Below are positions 11,514 through 22,298 of a stretch of 64,000 bases of DNA, in pieces. Every line of letters begins with the position of its first letter. The first letter of the stretch is position 1. The notes beneath the pieces were generated by a model that worked only from the letters and a program-made list of their open reading frames with translations, was not told the origin of the DNA and did no database searches. Source of the stretch: Cordilura impudica (taxonomy: Eukaryota; Arthropoda; Insecta; Diptera; Scathophagidae). Position numbers and translations under genes: made by a program. Location of the stretch: positions 57,071,408 through 57,135,407 of the forward strand of contig OY821521.1 in the NCBI GenBank assembly GCA_963682025.1, written 5' to 3'.

Positions 11514-12316
11514 TTTTTATACCCTATACCACTATACCACTATGTGGGATAGTGACTTTGTGCTGCTGTTTGTAACTACCAAAAATATTTGGCCTAGACC
11601 CATCTTTTATTATACCGCTCGACTCAGAATCACTTTCTGAGTCGATTTAGCGATGTCTGTCCGTCCGTACGTCTGTGTGTCCATGTAAAACTTGTAATCA
11701 AACTACAGGTCGCAAATATGAAAATATTGTAACGAAATTTGGTATATATGATTTCATCGACCATATGATGAACGCTATTGAAATTGGTGAAATTCGGTCC
11801 ATGTTCAGGCCTAGTCCCCATACAAATGACCCCTATGAAATCGACTTAAATTGCCATAAAATCCAAATTATCATATAGATCTCGGTCAAATTGGGTTTGT
11901 TTGTGTTTATTACATCTATTTATCATTTGGCCAAAAAAAGACGCCGTAAGGGAATTCTTTGTCATAGCCCTCGTATAAAGCTGCTTCCCGATTTTCACTT
12001 AAATCTATCAAAAAACAAAAATATTTCATAGATTTTTCTCAAATTTGGTTTGTATATATTTTTTCAAAATATAAGTGACTTTACCAAATACGGTCAGGAT
12101 CGGTGCATTTTTCGACCTAGTCCCCATACAAATATAGCAACCGATATGAACTTTTTCATATCTGCAGCCAAAAAAATTAATAACAATGCCACTCAAAATT
12201 GGTTTATGCTTATTTTCTATATCTAATTAGTTGGACTGAAGAGATAGGGTCTCTAAACGATGGTATAGGGTATCGTATAGTCGGTCTAGACCGACTATAA
12301 TTTTCTCACTTGTTTT
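11514..12316 (+). repeat. TATACCC-family interspersed repeat, copy 2
   Basis: A full copy from TTTTTATACCCTATACCACT to the terminal palindrome AGTCGGTCTAGACCGACT and ATAATTTTCTCACTTGTTT. It contains the degenerate (GTCC)n tract and the shared middle blocks. The element shows no long ORF. Short open frames on both strands recur in every copy and are not taken as genes. Confidence 0.85.
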
Positions 12317-13980
12317 TAATTGCGAAATTGCGCTGTTCCATGTCAATATCCTCATTTTTGTAAACAACTATCGAATTTAATCGAATAACTACATAAGTTC
12401 CTTTGAATGCAGAATGTATTCATTGGCCAGACTTAAAAGAAATATTATCATGTGCTACAGACAGTTAAAAGTAGGCAGATAAAGTGCAGAAGACCAAAAG
12501 CCCCCCGACAAGAAAAAAACATCAACTGATTAACAACACGTGAAGGAAATAAGAAATTTAATGTTGAAAAATCATTGACTAACACTGAGGTATTTACTGT
12601 TAGTGTTGAAGTATAATGCACAGAAAAAAAAATTGGTTAGAATTCGGTTACCACTAGAGAATTTTAATGACGCAAGAAGAGTTTGAATTGTAATTCTTAA
12701 ACATTTTGAAATGTAATCAGATCAGTTTACCCATCAATCTCTTTATAGAAATATTAATAAAACTAATTCAATTGATAAAATTCAGTATAATATGCTTCAT
12801 TACTATATATTGGGGATTACAACAACTAATTATATTAGAACAACATATTTTAAGCAGAATATGTTAAAGCAGATATTGTGAAAAATTGTTGGTTAATATT
12901 ATAAAATTAATTTTGAATTTTGAATCATATTTCTGTTATAGTACATATATGAACTGCAACCTTTTAGCCTGTTTTGGCATTTGTAGCAAAAAGGAAAATC
13001 AAATTCTGTTGTAAATACCAAATCAGATAGTGATGTGTTTAAAGCAATCGAATTTTCAATTTATTTGTCATTTTGCGAAAATAGATTTTAAAAAATATGT
13101 GCAAATATGTTTGAAAATTTTATTTCTTTTCAAAATTTGCACATATAAAGTTCATTAAATCAGACTCTACGATGGGGTAAGTTCATTATCATATGGACAT
13201 TCTTTTTTATTATTGTTATATTTTTGTAACAATTATTTGAAGCAATGTTTCTTCAAATTCTGTACAAACATAGCTTTAACAACTTTGTTTTCGTTTTGTA
13301 AGTTATACCAGAGAAGTTACATTGTTAACAAATATTGGTGCAACAATTGGCAAATATGCAATATTTCAATCAATGCCAATTTAGCAAAATTTACTCTTTT
13401 AGGATTTATTCTGTGTTGATAATGTATGGTAATAACTTAAAGAGAAATTGAAGGATATGTGATCCACTTGACCCCACGAAAGCAGCATATTGTTCAAGTG
13501 CCAAAACAGTGTCGCCCAATCGTGAAAGTATCGACCATGCTTTTCACATTGCCAGAAAAAAAGATCGCCAGCAATGTGAAATGCTTGTAAATACTTGACA
13601 ATGTTGTCAAGATTATTTTAAAAAATCCTGCCGGTAAAACTTCTTCCAAAATCTACCGGAAAATTTACTTTTCGTCACTTTCTACGGCTTAAATTGTGTT
13701 GTATAAAATTATAAAATATTTTAATATAAGTGTATAGAACGCAACGTTAAAAATTAAGTAAAAATAACAACAATTAACACAATCGAACTACGTGGACAAA
13801 CCATAATTTTGAACAGTTTTGTCAGTAATCGTATTACTATATTTCTATATTCATTAAATGTTAAAAAATCAGAACATTTTTAAGTATATTAATCAATATA
13901 AAAAATATGTGACTTGTAAATTCATATTTATCATGTAAATTTGTTTTTATTATGTAAATTATGTATTTTATATTTATATA
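12317..13980. other. Unassigned AT-rich DNA
   Basis: I see no supported gene. A weak inverted similarity between about 12617-12660 and 14590-14636 (GCACAGAAAA against its complement) hints at a decayed DNA element containing Helitron B, but no TSD supports it. Confidence 0.35.
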
Positions 13981-14346
13981 CTAGCAGACTCCAGATCTCG
14001 AGGTACGAGTGCAATTTCTAGGCAACTTTATTTTTTAACTTAGCCAATTCACGAACCAAAATTTTTTTGATTCATTATTATTGGGAATGAAGGAAACAAT
14101 CTCATTAACAAACACATTAACAAATTTAATAAACACACACATAGCATTGTATAATTTTGTGTATGTGTTAGTAGCAATTGTAATGCGATTTGCTCAAAAC
14201 AAAGGCCAAAATTTTAAAATCTGTAAGTCTGGTGAACAGCTAAAAGGAAATACCTTTAAAAAAATATACGTTTTGTCAAAATCGGGCTAAAATGGTACAA
14301 CAAAATATGGGTCACAATAAATCGCCTAGCCTATTAATATTTTAGA
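13981..14346 (-). mobile_element. Non-autonomous Helitron, copy B
   Basis: On the minus strand this 366-bp copy starts with TC (14346) after an A, and ends CTAG (13981) followed by T, with a degraded palindromic segment (ATCTCGAGGTACGAG) before it. It aligns with copies A, C, D and E over its length. No ORF is expected for this class. Confidence 0.75.
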
Positions 14347-15044
14347 TACATCTCATGGAAAAATTAATAAATTTTAAATAGAATCATGTTTAGTGTTTTT
14401 ATATTTACTGCAGTTACTGCAGTTTTGAAATTGGTTTCCCAAACAAATTGTTGTCGCAAGCAATGAAAAAATTCCAAATTACATAGTATCAACTAAATTT
14501 TGACAAATCGTACACTCATTCTACGATTGTTTCGACAATATAATTCAGTAATCACAACAGAATAATGTGATAGCATTACAAAAATTCGATTGGCAACAAA
14601 TTCGGTTGTCACAACGAATCCGTTTTTCATGTGCAGTCAACACCATTTTGAAAGATATTTTGAATACCTTACTTTGTAGAACAAAAACAGCTAAATATAC
14701 TTAAAACCTGACTTTACGAATCTATTCCACATGAAAAATTAGGCTTATAAGCATTTTTTTTACGCTTTTACAATTCACCTGATAGCCATTAGCGTGGTCT
14801 GAAAAAATCGATTTTTTTATTCTTTAATTTTTATTATTTTTTTTAATATACACAATTAAAGAGGACTCCTTCCTGAAAAAAATGGTATACTATACTTATT
14901 TTTGTTACTACCCGTTAAAAAGTTATTAAGCCTTAAATTTATTTGCAAGTATCAACAACATTTTTTTGTTTTGTAATTTTTATTGCAAAGTACATTTTAT
15001 TTAATAAAACATTTTATTTATTAGAAACAATAAATAGGAATTAT

Positions 15045-17311
15045 TTAATTAATTACCCTTTTTTCAATTGCTGATAGAGCTAAACAATTCAAATTATCTC
15101 TATTTTTTACTAACCCATAAGTGTTCAACCGTGAAATTTTACCAACAAGTTGTTCGGTATAAATACTTGTTGATTGAATATTTCTGGAGGTTTCAATTGC
15201 ATTTAAAAAACTTTTCTGGTCTGCCCACTCAGCTGCATTAAAAAGCATAAATGAGATGTTTATTCCAAAACTAACTAGAGTTTTTAAACTCTGAAGAGTT
15301 ATAAAATCCAAGGTTCAGAAAATACACACACGAAACACACAATGTTCTGTTCAAAAGCAGCCAACACATATCTTTATTTTCATATCAATTATGTGCGTTT
15401 CTAAATTTTCTACGGTGCCCAACACAACCATAACTGTGTTCGTTTTAATATTTCGTTATTTACACGAACATTTTTGTATCACATACTTTTTGTTTCAATC
15501 ACACATAAAGCACACATTTTTGAGTGTTGCTTTATTTGAAGTTCATGTTCTGGTACGTGTAATGAAAAAAAACACAGAACATGTACAATAAACAGGTTCG
15601 AGTTCAGTTATATTTTAAGTCGTGTTGTGGCTCGTGTAGTAAGAAAAAACACAACATGTACAATAAACAGGTTCGAGTTCAGTTATATTTTAAGTCGTGT
15701 TTAAAATATAACTGAACTCGAACCTGTTTATTGTACATGTTCTGTTTTTTCTCACGGCGACTTAGAAAAAAAGGAATCACTGTACGTCATCTTGTGCATT
15801 GCATCTACTTCAACATTATTAACCACTTGCTCAACTTCTTCGATTTCAATGAAATCTTTTTCGTAAAGCATTTGGTCTGTTGTATTAATTAAATTTATAA
15901 AATCTTCTGTGTTTTCCTTCACTGACATAGTGGGTATTTGATTTTTATCTTCTTCTAAATCACTTGAAAAAAGGCTTATGTTTGGATCAATTTTTATGAG
16001 TTGCATTAGTTGACCTTGACTATTAATTCCTAACAACTTAACACGTAGATTTTCTTTTTCTTCCACTGAAATTCTGTCATCAAATATTGAAAATATTGCA
16101 TTTTCTTCGGTTAAATAATCCATATGACGATTTGGGAAAATTCATGAAGCTCCGTTAGGAAATCTAAATCATTTTTTGGCGCATATATAGTAGATTGACA
16201 AGTAAACCAATACTTTAAATATACTGTTATGAAATATATAAGCATCGACTCGAACTGTTCTACTAAGATTTCCGATATATTAAAAATGCTCTTTAAATAG
16301 CAAAATTTTGAAAATGTATATAACCTTAGAGAGCCATCTAGCATGGTGATCTGCTCCACAAGATTTAATTTTGTAATTTGAGTTCGCATTTAAATGCACA
16401 AGTGCTAGTTCCGCTACTTCCCGGTGATCTGCTCTACGATGATTAATTTTGGTCTGTTTTTCATAAATATCTATCAATGCTTGTTTATTTTTTTCCAGTA
16501 TTGGTTTAAGTGTTTTGGAATGTAAAGCCGGTGTAATTTTCAAACTGCTGTTTTGGTTGAACCATTTTCGAAACTGGGCAAATATCGGAATTCCAGCACC
16601 AACACTTTTCATGACAACAGCTTTGAATGGATTTGCTACACATAATTCTTTCTGATGTAGACCGCATGGTCTTCGGTTTAAATGTTTTGGGTTTGAATCC
16701 AAACTAATGGATTTTTCAAACAATATTGCTGCTCCACTTTTTCTACCGGAATTTGATGCTGTTGTATCATACGAAAGCCCAACAATATTGTGTGTAATTT
16801 TTAACTCTTCGCACTGTTTTTTCAAATTCATTTGCAATAGTTTGACTTGGACCATCTTCGATGAAATTGCAGGATATTAGCTTTTGCAGTCCATTTGGTG
16901 CAGATACGCTGATCACCAATCTTTCCACCATATCGTTACTGTTGTTCTGCATCTTTTTACCATCCCAATACAATATTAAATGGTTTGGAAATTTAAATTG
17001 GTGAAGCCTTCTAAACGATTCCTGGCGTTCGTTATTTCACATATTCCATACAGTGGATTTCGATGATTTTCCTCTCACATTATTGTGCTGTTTAAGTTCT
17101 AAGAAAAGGCGCGACATAGAAGTGGAAGAAATTCCCAGACTATCCAAGAGTCCACAGATATTTGGACTAATAAAAACAAACGTGGAAACTTTTGACTTTG
17201 CTTCATCAAGCAACCAATTTGGGTCATTGGTTTCACTATCAGATTCTTCGTGCGCTTCTCCAACATCCAGTTCCTTTTCAAGACAAAATTCTAATTCTCG
17301 TTTTGGTGTCG
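15045..17311 (-). pseudogene. 3' part of the host transposase, broken
   Basis: This continues the transposase reading frame beyond the Polinton. From 17311 downward the frame is open (KRELEFCLEKELDVGEAHEE), then meets a TGA near 17040. It continues with HLILYWDGKKMQNNSNDM and loses frame near 16830. The shifted frame holds IVGLSYDTTASNSGRKSGAA, CGLHQKELCVANPF and ADHHARWLSKVIYIFKILLF. Further pieces are at 15752-16123 and, after an inserted palindromic repeat, 15045-15311. The Asp residues in WDGK and DTTASNSG are candidates for the catalytic acids. The gene is dead through nonsense, frameshift and two insertions. Confidence 0.65.
15318..15748. repeat. Insert with tandem and inverted copies of one 50-base sequence
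   Basis: A block containing CATGTACAATAAACAGG and TTCGAGTTCAGTTATATTT occurs directly at about 15578-15625 and 15654-15702, and inverted at about 15703-15743, so the second and third copies form a nearly perfect hairpin. The block separates two parts of the broken transposase and is probably a small insertion. Its outer ends (near ACACACGAAACACACAATG and TTCTCACGGCG) are uncertain. Confidence 0.6.
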
Positions 17312-17920
17312 AGTAGTGTCATGGGGAGAGATCTGGAAAAAAGAGCAGGGAGCAAAAATTTTATACTAATTTTGTATGGCAAAACTAACAGTGACGTCAA
17401 AAAAATCAACCCTGTTTTGTTATTCTGTTGTGGTTTTGATTGGTATGTATGAATGTGTGCTTGAAATAGGTTGGCACTTATATACCTGTAAGTTTTTGAA
17501 ATAGTGTGTGAGTAATGAGATTCGGCAACTGGCCTGGTACGACTTGGCTTGGTTTGGCTTGGCTCGTCTTGGCTTGGCTCGCTTTGGCTTGGCTCGCCTT
17601 GCCTTGCCTTGGCTTGGTTTGGCTTGCCTTGGCTTGACTTGGGGCTTGTCTTGGCTTGGCTTGACTTGGGGCTTGTCTTGGCTCGGTTTGGTTTGGCTTA
17701 GCTTGGCTTGGCTCGGCTCGGCTTGCCTCGGTTTGGCTCGAGTTGGTTAGGATTTGTATACTAATTTTGTATGTGAAAACTAACAACGACGATATAAATG
17801 TCACCCCTGTATTGTTGTTCTGTTGTTAAAAGTTCTGCTGCGGTTTTTCGTTGATATGTATGAATGTGCGTGTTTTGAAAGAGTTGATATAATTAAATTG
17901 TTTGAATACAAAGACTTGTT
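17312..17920 (+). repeat. Polinton left terminal inverted repeat
   Basis: It is 609 bp, the reverse complement of 33725-34333. The internal structure is an outer unique block, a 0.2-kb low-complexity tract of GGCTTGG-type units (about 17535-17745), and an inner block that partly duplicates the outer one (both carry ATACTAATTTTGTATG, then a TTCTGTTGT and TATGTATGAATGTG series). The open frames across the tract (17478-17804 minus, 17508-17750 plus) are composition artefacts. The first bases are where protein-primed replication would start. Confidence 0.95.
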
Positions 17921-17973
17921 TCTAATCATACTCAACAAAGTTGATTAGAAATAAAAATCAAAACAACACTATT

Positions 17974-18019
<46 letters not shown>

Positions 18020-18102
18020 ATTTATTAATTTGTTTGAGAATTTTATAATATAATAAAAATAAAAAAATAGTAAAAAAATAAAAACACATACTGAAGTATA
18101 TA
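17921..18102. other. Spacer with (TA)n microsatellite
   Basis: The short region between the left TIR and the 3' end of the integrase gene holds a (TA)n run at about 17983-18016. No gene is seen. Confidence 0.7.
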
Positions 18103-19029
18103 TTATTGAAGTTGATCTTTATTAATCCAAGAATTATGTTGATTGGAAAATCCCAACCATTTAACATACGCCTGTTGTCCCTTAGTTTTAATAACATTTT
18201 CAATCAAGTATGTATTTGGAAAATGTGTCTTCAATAGTTCATGTTCATAGAATCCACCAACAACCGGATTCTTTTGATAGTCTTCCAATAAATAAGTAAT
18301 GGGGTTTGTGTTCTGTAAAGTACGTATTTTAAAAATTTCAGTTGTCCAGTTTGGAGTATATCCTTTTGAAAAAATATGTTTATATTTGCTAATTCGAACG
18401 TGATCTCCAACTTTTAGTTTACCAAATTTATATATTTTGGGATGATTATAGGCTTGTTTTAGTATAGAACTTTCATTTTCTGTGTTAACAGACTTTGGCG
18501 TCATTCCAATTGTTCTATGCTTTTTATTATTATATTGATTAATTAAATTCTTGCATATATGTATCCATTGATAATTTCCTTGTAGACTAAACTTTTTCCA
18601 CATCATTCCTTTTAGAGTTCTATTAAATCGTTCTACAATAGACGCTTTCATGATACTATATGTAGAATAGTGGTTGATATTATGTTTTTTCATCAGGTTT
18701 TGAAATATTTTATTATAGAACTCTTTACCATTATCTGTTTGCAAGTTTTTTGGAATTCTCTTTAATGAAAAAATAGATTTCATAGCATTGGTAATATCTT
18801 CACTACCTTTAGATTTTACGGGAACAGCCCAAGCAAACTTTGAAAATGTATCTATAACTGTTAAAATAAATCTATAGCCTTTGTTATATTTTGAGTAAAC
18901 ACCCATTTCAACAAGATCTGCTTGCCAAAGATCATCAATTCCCTTGATCACCACTCGACGTCGAATGAAATTTCTACGTGCTTGCTTATGAAGCTCCTGA
19001 ACCACTTCTTGTCGTTCCATTTCTAACAT
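18103..19029 (-). CDS. INT: Polinton integrase (rve core with C-terminal chromodomain)
   Basis: The 308-residue protein inserts the element DNA and produces the 6-bp target duplication. The rve catalytic triad is visible: D38 in WQADLVEM, D99 in LQTDNGKEFYN and E133 in ASIVERFNRTLK. The N-terminus has the Polinton-type LHKQARRNFIRRRVV rather than a full retroviral HHCC finger. Residues about 272-308 (YVKWLGFSNQHNSWI) form a chromodomain, which in related integrases guides insertion to particular chromatin. It is the last gene before the left TIR, reading toward it. A methionine at position 4 is an alternative start. Length and motifs are as expected for an intact enzyme. Confidence 0.95.
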   Translation of the reverse strand: MLEMERQEVVQELHKQARRNFIRRRVVIKGIDDLWQADLVEMGVYSKYNKGYRFILTVIDTFSKFAWAVPVKSKGSEDITNAMKSIFSLKRIPKNLQTDNGKEFYNKIFQNLMKKHNINHYSTYSIMKASIVERFNRTLKGMMWKKFSLQGNYQWIHICKNLINQYNNKKHRTIGMTPKSVNTENESSILKQAYNHPKIYKFGKLKVGDHVRISKYKHIFSKGYTPNWTTEIFKIRTLQNTNPITYLLEDYQKNPVVGGFYEHELLKTHFPNTYLIENVIKTKGQQAYVKWLGFSNQHNSWINKDQLQ

Positions 19030-19087
19030 CTATCTTAGATTACATCAATTTAAATGCTGTTGATATAGGTTTTAAATTAAAAACGAT

Positions 19088-19543
19088 TTATATTTCTATT
19101 TTTAAATGCTTTGTAATGAGCTTAAGACGTTCTTCAACTGAATCAATTTTATAATTAAATAATGATCTCATTTCTTTTAGTGATTGATCGAGATTATTTT
19201 GTAAGATACTTTGATCATGTATTAGTTTACTTAAACTTGTTTCTAAATTTACAAATTTTTCTGTACACAACACGTTTTGTTGTTGTATTATTTCGTTAAA
19301 ACGATTCTCCGTTTCCTTAATTCTCCCCATACACATTGCATCCAGTTGTTTCTTTATTTCATTAAAATAACTTTTCATATAAATTTTGTTTACAGCATCA
19401 TTTTCCAATACAGGATTAGCAATATTTTTTATTCTCCGCAAGTTAAAGTTGAAATTACGATCACTATCCAAATGAATCTTGAAATGCGGATTTTGATATC
19501 TTGCAGATTGTTCAATATAATGTCCAAACTTATCGATAGGCAT
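19088..19543 (-). CDS. Coiled-coil protein with phage-fiber-like motif
   Basis: A 151-residue protein. Residues 35-56 (RRIKNIANPVLENDAVNKIY) resemble the short repeat seen in phage tail fibres, where an I-x-N-x-x-x-P block and DAVNK-x-Y precede a trimeric stalk. Residues about 57-150 are strongly heptad-like and rich in E, K, Q, N and L, indicating a long coiled coil. There is no signal peptide or membrane segment. It lies between the integrase and the conserved 338-residue protein, all on the minus strand. A role as a trimeric virion spike or fiber is inference from the motif; no globular receptor-binding head is present. It may instead be a scaffold. Confidence 0.7.
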   Translation of the reverse strand: MPIDKFGHYIEQSARYQNPHFKIHLDSDRNFNFNLRRIKNIANPVLENDAVNKIYMKSYFNEIKKQLDAMCMGRIKETENRFNEIIQQQNVLCTEKFVNLETSLSKLIHDQSILQNNLDQSLKEMRSLFNYKIDSVEERLKLITKHLKIEI

Positions 19544-19580
19544 TTTATGAATATTAATTGTTAAATATTTTTAAGTCTAT

Positions 19581-20597
19581 TTATATAATAATCTTTGCTT
19601 CTCTCAATTCCTCAATAATTGACACAATTTCATTATTATGATTTGAGTGACCAGCTGTTGTGGATGAAATCAATAGACGCAATCTATCAACCAATTCGTT
19701 AGGATCATCCCAATAAACATAATTGGTCTTTTTTCTATTCAACTTCATTAAACCTTTTCCCTTATGAATTGTCTGTTGTTTAAATAGGTTTTTAATAATC
19801 GTTGTATATTTAGTTGAACGATTTCCTTTAATTTGACCATTTATGCTATTATTTCGCTTATAAACATTAGTCATCTCCAATATTTGTTTATAATTATTTA
19901 AATCTGTTTTATTATAACTGATTGGTTTTTTATAGACTAACAATTCATATAAACCTGATGTGAAGGGCCATTTTGAATTACCTACAGTAATATTGGTTGA
20001 ATTGAAAGTAATGGGTTCATTACCCAGTCTCCATATTTGATTTTTTTTATCTTTACGAGGCCCATAGGTTTTATCATATATATTTAAATGAACTTTTGAT
20101 AAATCATATTGAATACTTTGATCAGGTTGTATTGCAATGGTGTTATCATCATCATCATCATCATTATCAACAATATTATCATTATTATCAACATTATCAT
20201 CATCATAGTCATCAACATTATTTTCACCATCAAATGATTTAAACGTGTTTGAACTTTTTTCGATTTTCTTGTTATCAAAGCTTGGAGAAAACGTATTATA
20301 ATCAAGCTTACTCTTTTTATATGGGGTACTGAAGACAACTTTATTATTCTCAAGATCATGTTTAAAAGAGTTATCCGGATACTTTTCATGTTTTATAGTA
20401 TTATTATTATTAGTTGATTGAACTATTTCTTTTAATGGTTTTGATATTGGTTTAAATGTTTTTTCTAACATCTCATCATTTGCGATTTCTCCAAGCAAAA
20501 TATTTTTATATTTCTTTTTCAAAATATTTCGAGTTTTAATAAGATTATTAACTAGATTTGTATTCATATTTATAGATTGAATGAGAAACAGATTCAA
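19581..20597 (-). CDS. Conserved Polinton protein of unknown function
   Basis: 338 residues; Met11 (20567) is a plausible alternative start. The N-terminal half is polar and low in complexity, with an Asp/Asn tract (residues about 126-152) encoded by trinucleotide repeats. The C-terminal half is the conserved part: KTYGPRKDKKNQIWRLGNEP, then SGLYELLVYKKP, and near the end NYVYWDDPNELVDRLRLLIS followed by EIVSIIEELREAKII. This block is familiar from hypothetical proteins of insect and cnidarian Polinton-like elements; the biochemical function is unknown to me. Its place among capsid and packaging genes suggests a virion or assembly role, which is inference. The frame is intact. Confidence 0.8.
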   Translation of the reverse strand: MNLFLIQSINMNTNLVNNLIKTRNILKKKYKNILLGEIANDEMLEKTFKPISKPLKEIVQSTNNNNTIKHEKYPDNSFKHDLENNKVVFSTPYKKSKLDYNTFSPSFDNKKIEKSSNTFKSFDGENNVDDYDDDNVDNNDNIVDNDDDDDDNTIAIQPDQSIQYDLSKVHLNIYDKTYGPRKDKKNQIWRLGNEPITFNSTNITVGNSKWPFTSGLYELLVYKKPISYNKTDLNNYKQILEMTNVYKRNNSINGQIKGNRSTKYTTIIKNLFKQQTIHKGKGLMKLNRKKTNYVYWDDPNELVDRLRLLISSTTAGHSNHNNEIVSIIEELREAKIII

Positions 20598-20695
20598 AAA
20601 ACAAATCAGTTTAGCAGTTAGCGGTTTAATAGTTGAGAAGTTATTAGTTTAATAATTAATCTTGTACTGATTTCAAAATATCTGTAATATTTCTT

Positions 20696-21403
20696 TTATA
20701 GATTTATATATATATCGAAACCTTTTCTATATCGACCATTATTCATAGGATCATCTTTGTTAATAACTAGAAAACCATATTTTTCTTTCCAACACTCAGC
20801 ACATAACTTATAAAATGTTTTTAAAGTCATATCAGAACCAACATGATCATTGTAAATATGCTTAATATTCATTGTATCCTGTTTAAAAATTATAATCATA
20901 TTTGCATTATCGCGAATCAAATGTTTTGGTATACGTGTATAAGTTTGACATAAATAAAAACTATCAATGTCTTTATGGCGACCCATACAGAAGTAAGAAC
21001 GTACATGATTTTGTTTCTCACAAGCTATATCATCGAATATAAATATTGAATTCGGTTTAACTTCGTCTGGGGATAGAACATCATCATTATTGGAAAATGA
21101 TGAAAAATTTATCTCCTTAATGGGTTTAATTAGACTTTCTAAGTACTTATATTTCGGTTGTTGTGTTGACTTTGAATATAAGTAGATATTTTTAAATTTC
21201 AATCCATGAGGACTTTCAATAAGACTGATCATCACATTTGTTTTTCCGCAATTTGATGGACCCACAATAAGAGCTCGAATAGAATTCGGTAGTAATGAAC
21301 TATGACGAATTTTATTTGATGAATCGAACTTTGATTCGATATTCTTTACATCAATCCTTTTATGTTGTTTAAAAAAACGCATTCTGAAATCTAATGATAA
21401 CAT
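20696..21403 (-). CDS. ATP: Genome-packaging ATPase (FtsK/HerA, A32-like)
   Basis: The 235-residue P-loop ATPase is predicted to pump element DNA into capsids. Walker A is GPSNCGKT (residues 48-55) and Walker B is SIFIFDD (119-125). A sensor-like polar segment follows (YLCQTYTRIPKHLIRDNANMI). Length and motif order match Polinton and adenovirus-like/NCLDV A32-type packaging enzymes. Its start is 76 bp from the divergently read PLA2/pX gene, so the two probably share a control region. The frame is intact and key residues are present. Confidence 0.95.
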   Translation of the reverse strand: MLSLDFRMRFFKQHKRIDVKNIESKFDSSNKIRHSSLLPNSIRALIVGPSNCGKTNVMISLIESPHGLKFKNIYLYSKSTQQPKYKYLESLIKPIKEINFSSFSNNDDVLSPDEVKPNSIFIFDDIACEKQNHVRSYFCMGRHKDIDSFYLCQTYTRIPKHLIRDNANMIIIFKQDTMNIKHIYNDHVGSDMTLKTFYKLCAECWKEKYGFLVINKDDPMNNGRYRKGFDIYINL

Positions 21404-21479
21404 AATATATAAACCAGTCTCTTTTATTTGTTTTCAATCAATTTCATTTCAATCTTTAATCGATAAAGTATCAATAGAT
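21404..21479. promoter_or_regulatory. Possible bidirectional promoter between ATPase and PLA2/pX genes
   Basis: The 76-bp gap separates two divergent start codons. TATATAAA (about 21406-21413) lies some 66 bases before the plus-strand ATG, a plausible TATA position for that gene. In an AT-rich element such a match is weak evidence. Confidence 0.3.
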
Positions 21480-22298
21480 ATGACTATCATTTATAAAAAG
21501 TTATTCAGTCGCCATCCATCCTTCATTGGTAAAGGTTTTCTAAATAAAATAATTAATAAACTTCCCATTGAACTTCATCTACCCGGTTATCAATTTTGCG
21601 GACCTGGTACAAAATTAAAGAAACGTTTAGCTAGAGGTGATCAAGGAATCAATCCGTTGGATACTGCTTGCAGACAGCACGATATAGCATACTCAAACAA
21701 TAAAGATTTAGAGAAAAGACATATTGCTGATAGAATTTTAACTGAAAAGGCTTGGCAAAGGGTCAAAGCAAGCGATAGTAGTTTGGGTGAAAAATCAAAT
21801 GCTTGGTTTGTTGCTACTGCAATGAAAGCAAAAACAAAATTCGGTATGGGTAACGTTATTAGTAAAACTAAAAAGTCGTCTCCAGTAAATACCCACAAAC
21901 TATTTACACATGCATTGAAAAGTGCAAGAAAGAATATAAAGAAAAGTGAAAACTTGAAAGATGCTATAAAGATTTCACGAAAAGTTGTAAACAATATTTT
22001 CAAGGGGAAGAAAAAATCGTTAATAAAAACACCTCGAATAATACCGCTACCAAAATCTGGAGGTTTTCTTCCACTTGCCCCTATATTTGCTGTACTGGGT
22101 GCACTTGGTGGTTTAGCTGGTGGTGTATCTGGTATTACAAAAGCAATCAATGCAGTTAAAAATGGGAAGGAACAGCTGACTGAAGCAAAACGACACAATA
22201 ATACAATGGAAGCCATTGCGATGGGAAAAGGCATGTTCTTAAAACCATATAAAAAAGGTTTTGGATTATATTTAAAGCCTTATCAACAAAATTTTTAA
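21480..22298 (+). CDS. PLA2-like / pX-like virion protein
   Basis: The 272-residue protein has two parts. The first (about residues 35-125) resembles the phospholipase A2 domain of parvovirus VP1: a Ca-binding-loop-like CGPGT (40-44) and the catalytic dyad in LDTACRQHDIAYS (His67, Asp68). In parvoviruses this activity breaches the endosomal membrane. The second part has a basic linker and a Gly/Ala-rich hydrophobic stretch (about 194-220, LAPIFAVLGALGGLAGGVSG), then a repeated LKPY (about 254-267), recalling adenovirus pX/pVI-type core or membrane-active peptides. Its stop overlaps the protease start (TAATG), so both are likely on one mRNA. Membrane penetration is inferred from family knowledge. 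Confidence 0.85.
   Translation: MTIIYKKLFSRHPSFIGKGFLNKIINKLPIELHLPGYQFCGPGTKLKKRLARGDQGINPLDTACRQHDIAYSNNKDLEKRHIADRILTEKAWQRVKASDSSLGEKSNAWFVATAMKAKTKFGMGNVISKTKKSSPVNTHKLFTHALKSARKNIKKSENLKDAIKISRKVVNNIFKGKKKSLIKTPRIIPLPKSGGFLPLAPIFAVLGALGGLAGGVSGITKAINAVKNGKEQLTEAKRHNNTMEAIAMGKGMFLKPYKKGFGLYLKPYQQNF

Noticed and set aside
12617..14636. Weak inverted similarity that might be an hAT-like element enclosing Helitron B
   Set aside because: Matches are short and imperfect and no 8-bp duplication flanks them.
17478..17804. 108-codon Ser/Gln/Ala/Lys-rich frame in the Polinton TIR (and its copy at 33841-34167)
   Set aside because: It translates a low-complexity CCAAGCC tract and is open on both strands; it sits in terminal repeats where no coding signal is seen.
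20084..20389. Met/Ile-rich 101-codon minus frame
   Set aside because: Out-of-frame reading of the trinucleotide repeat within the conserved 338-residue Polinton protein.
21641..22234. 197-codon minus-strand frame
   Set aside because: Antisense shadow of the PLA2/pX gene; hydrophobic because it opposes a Lys-rich protein.
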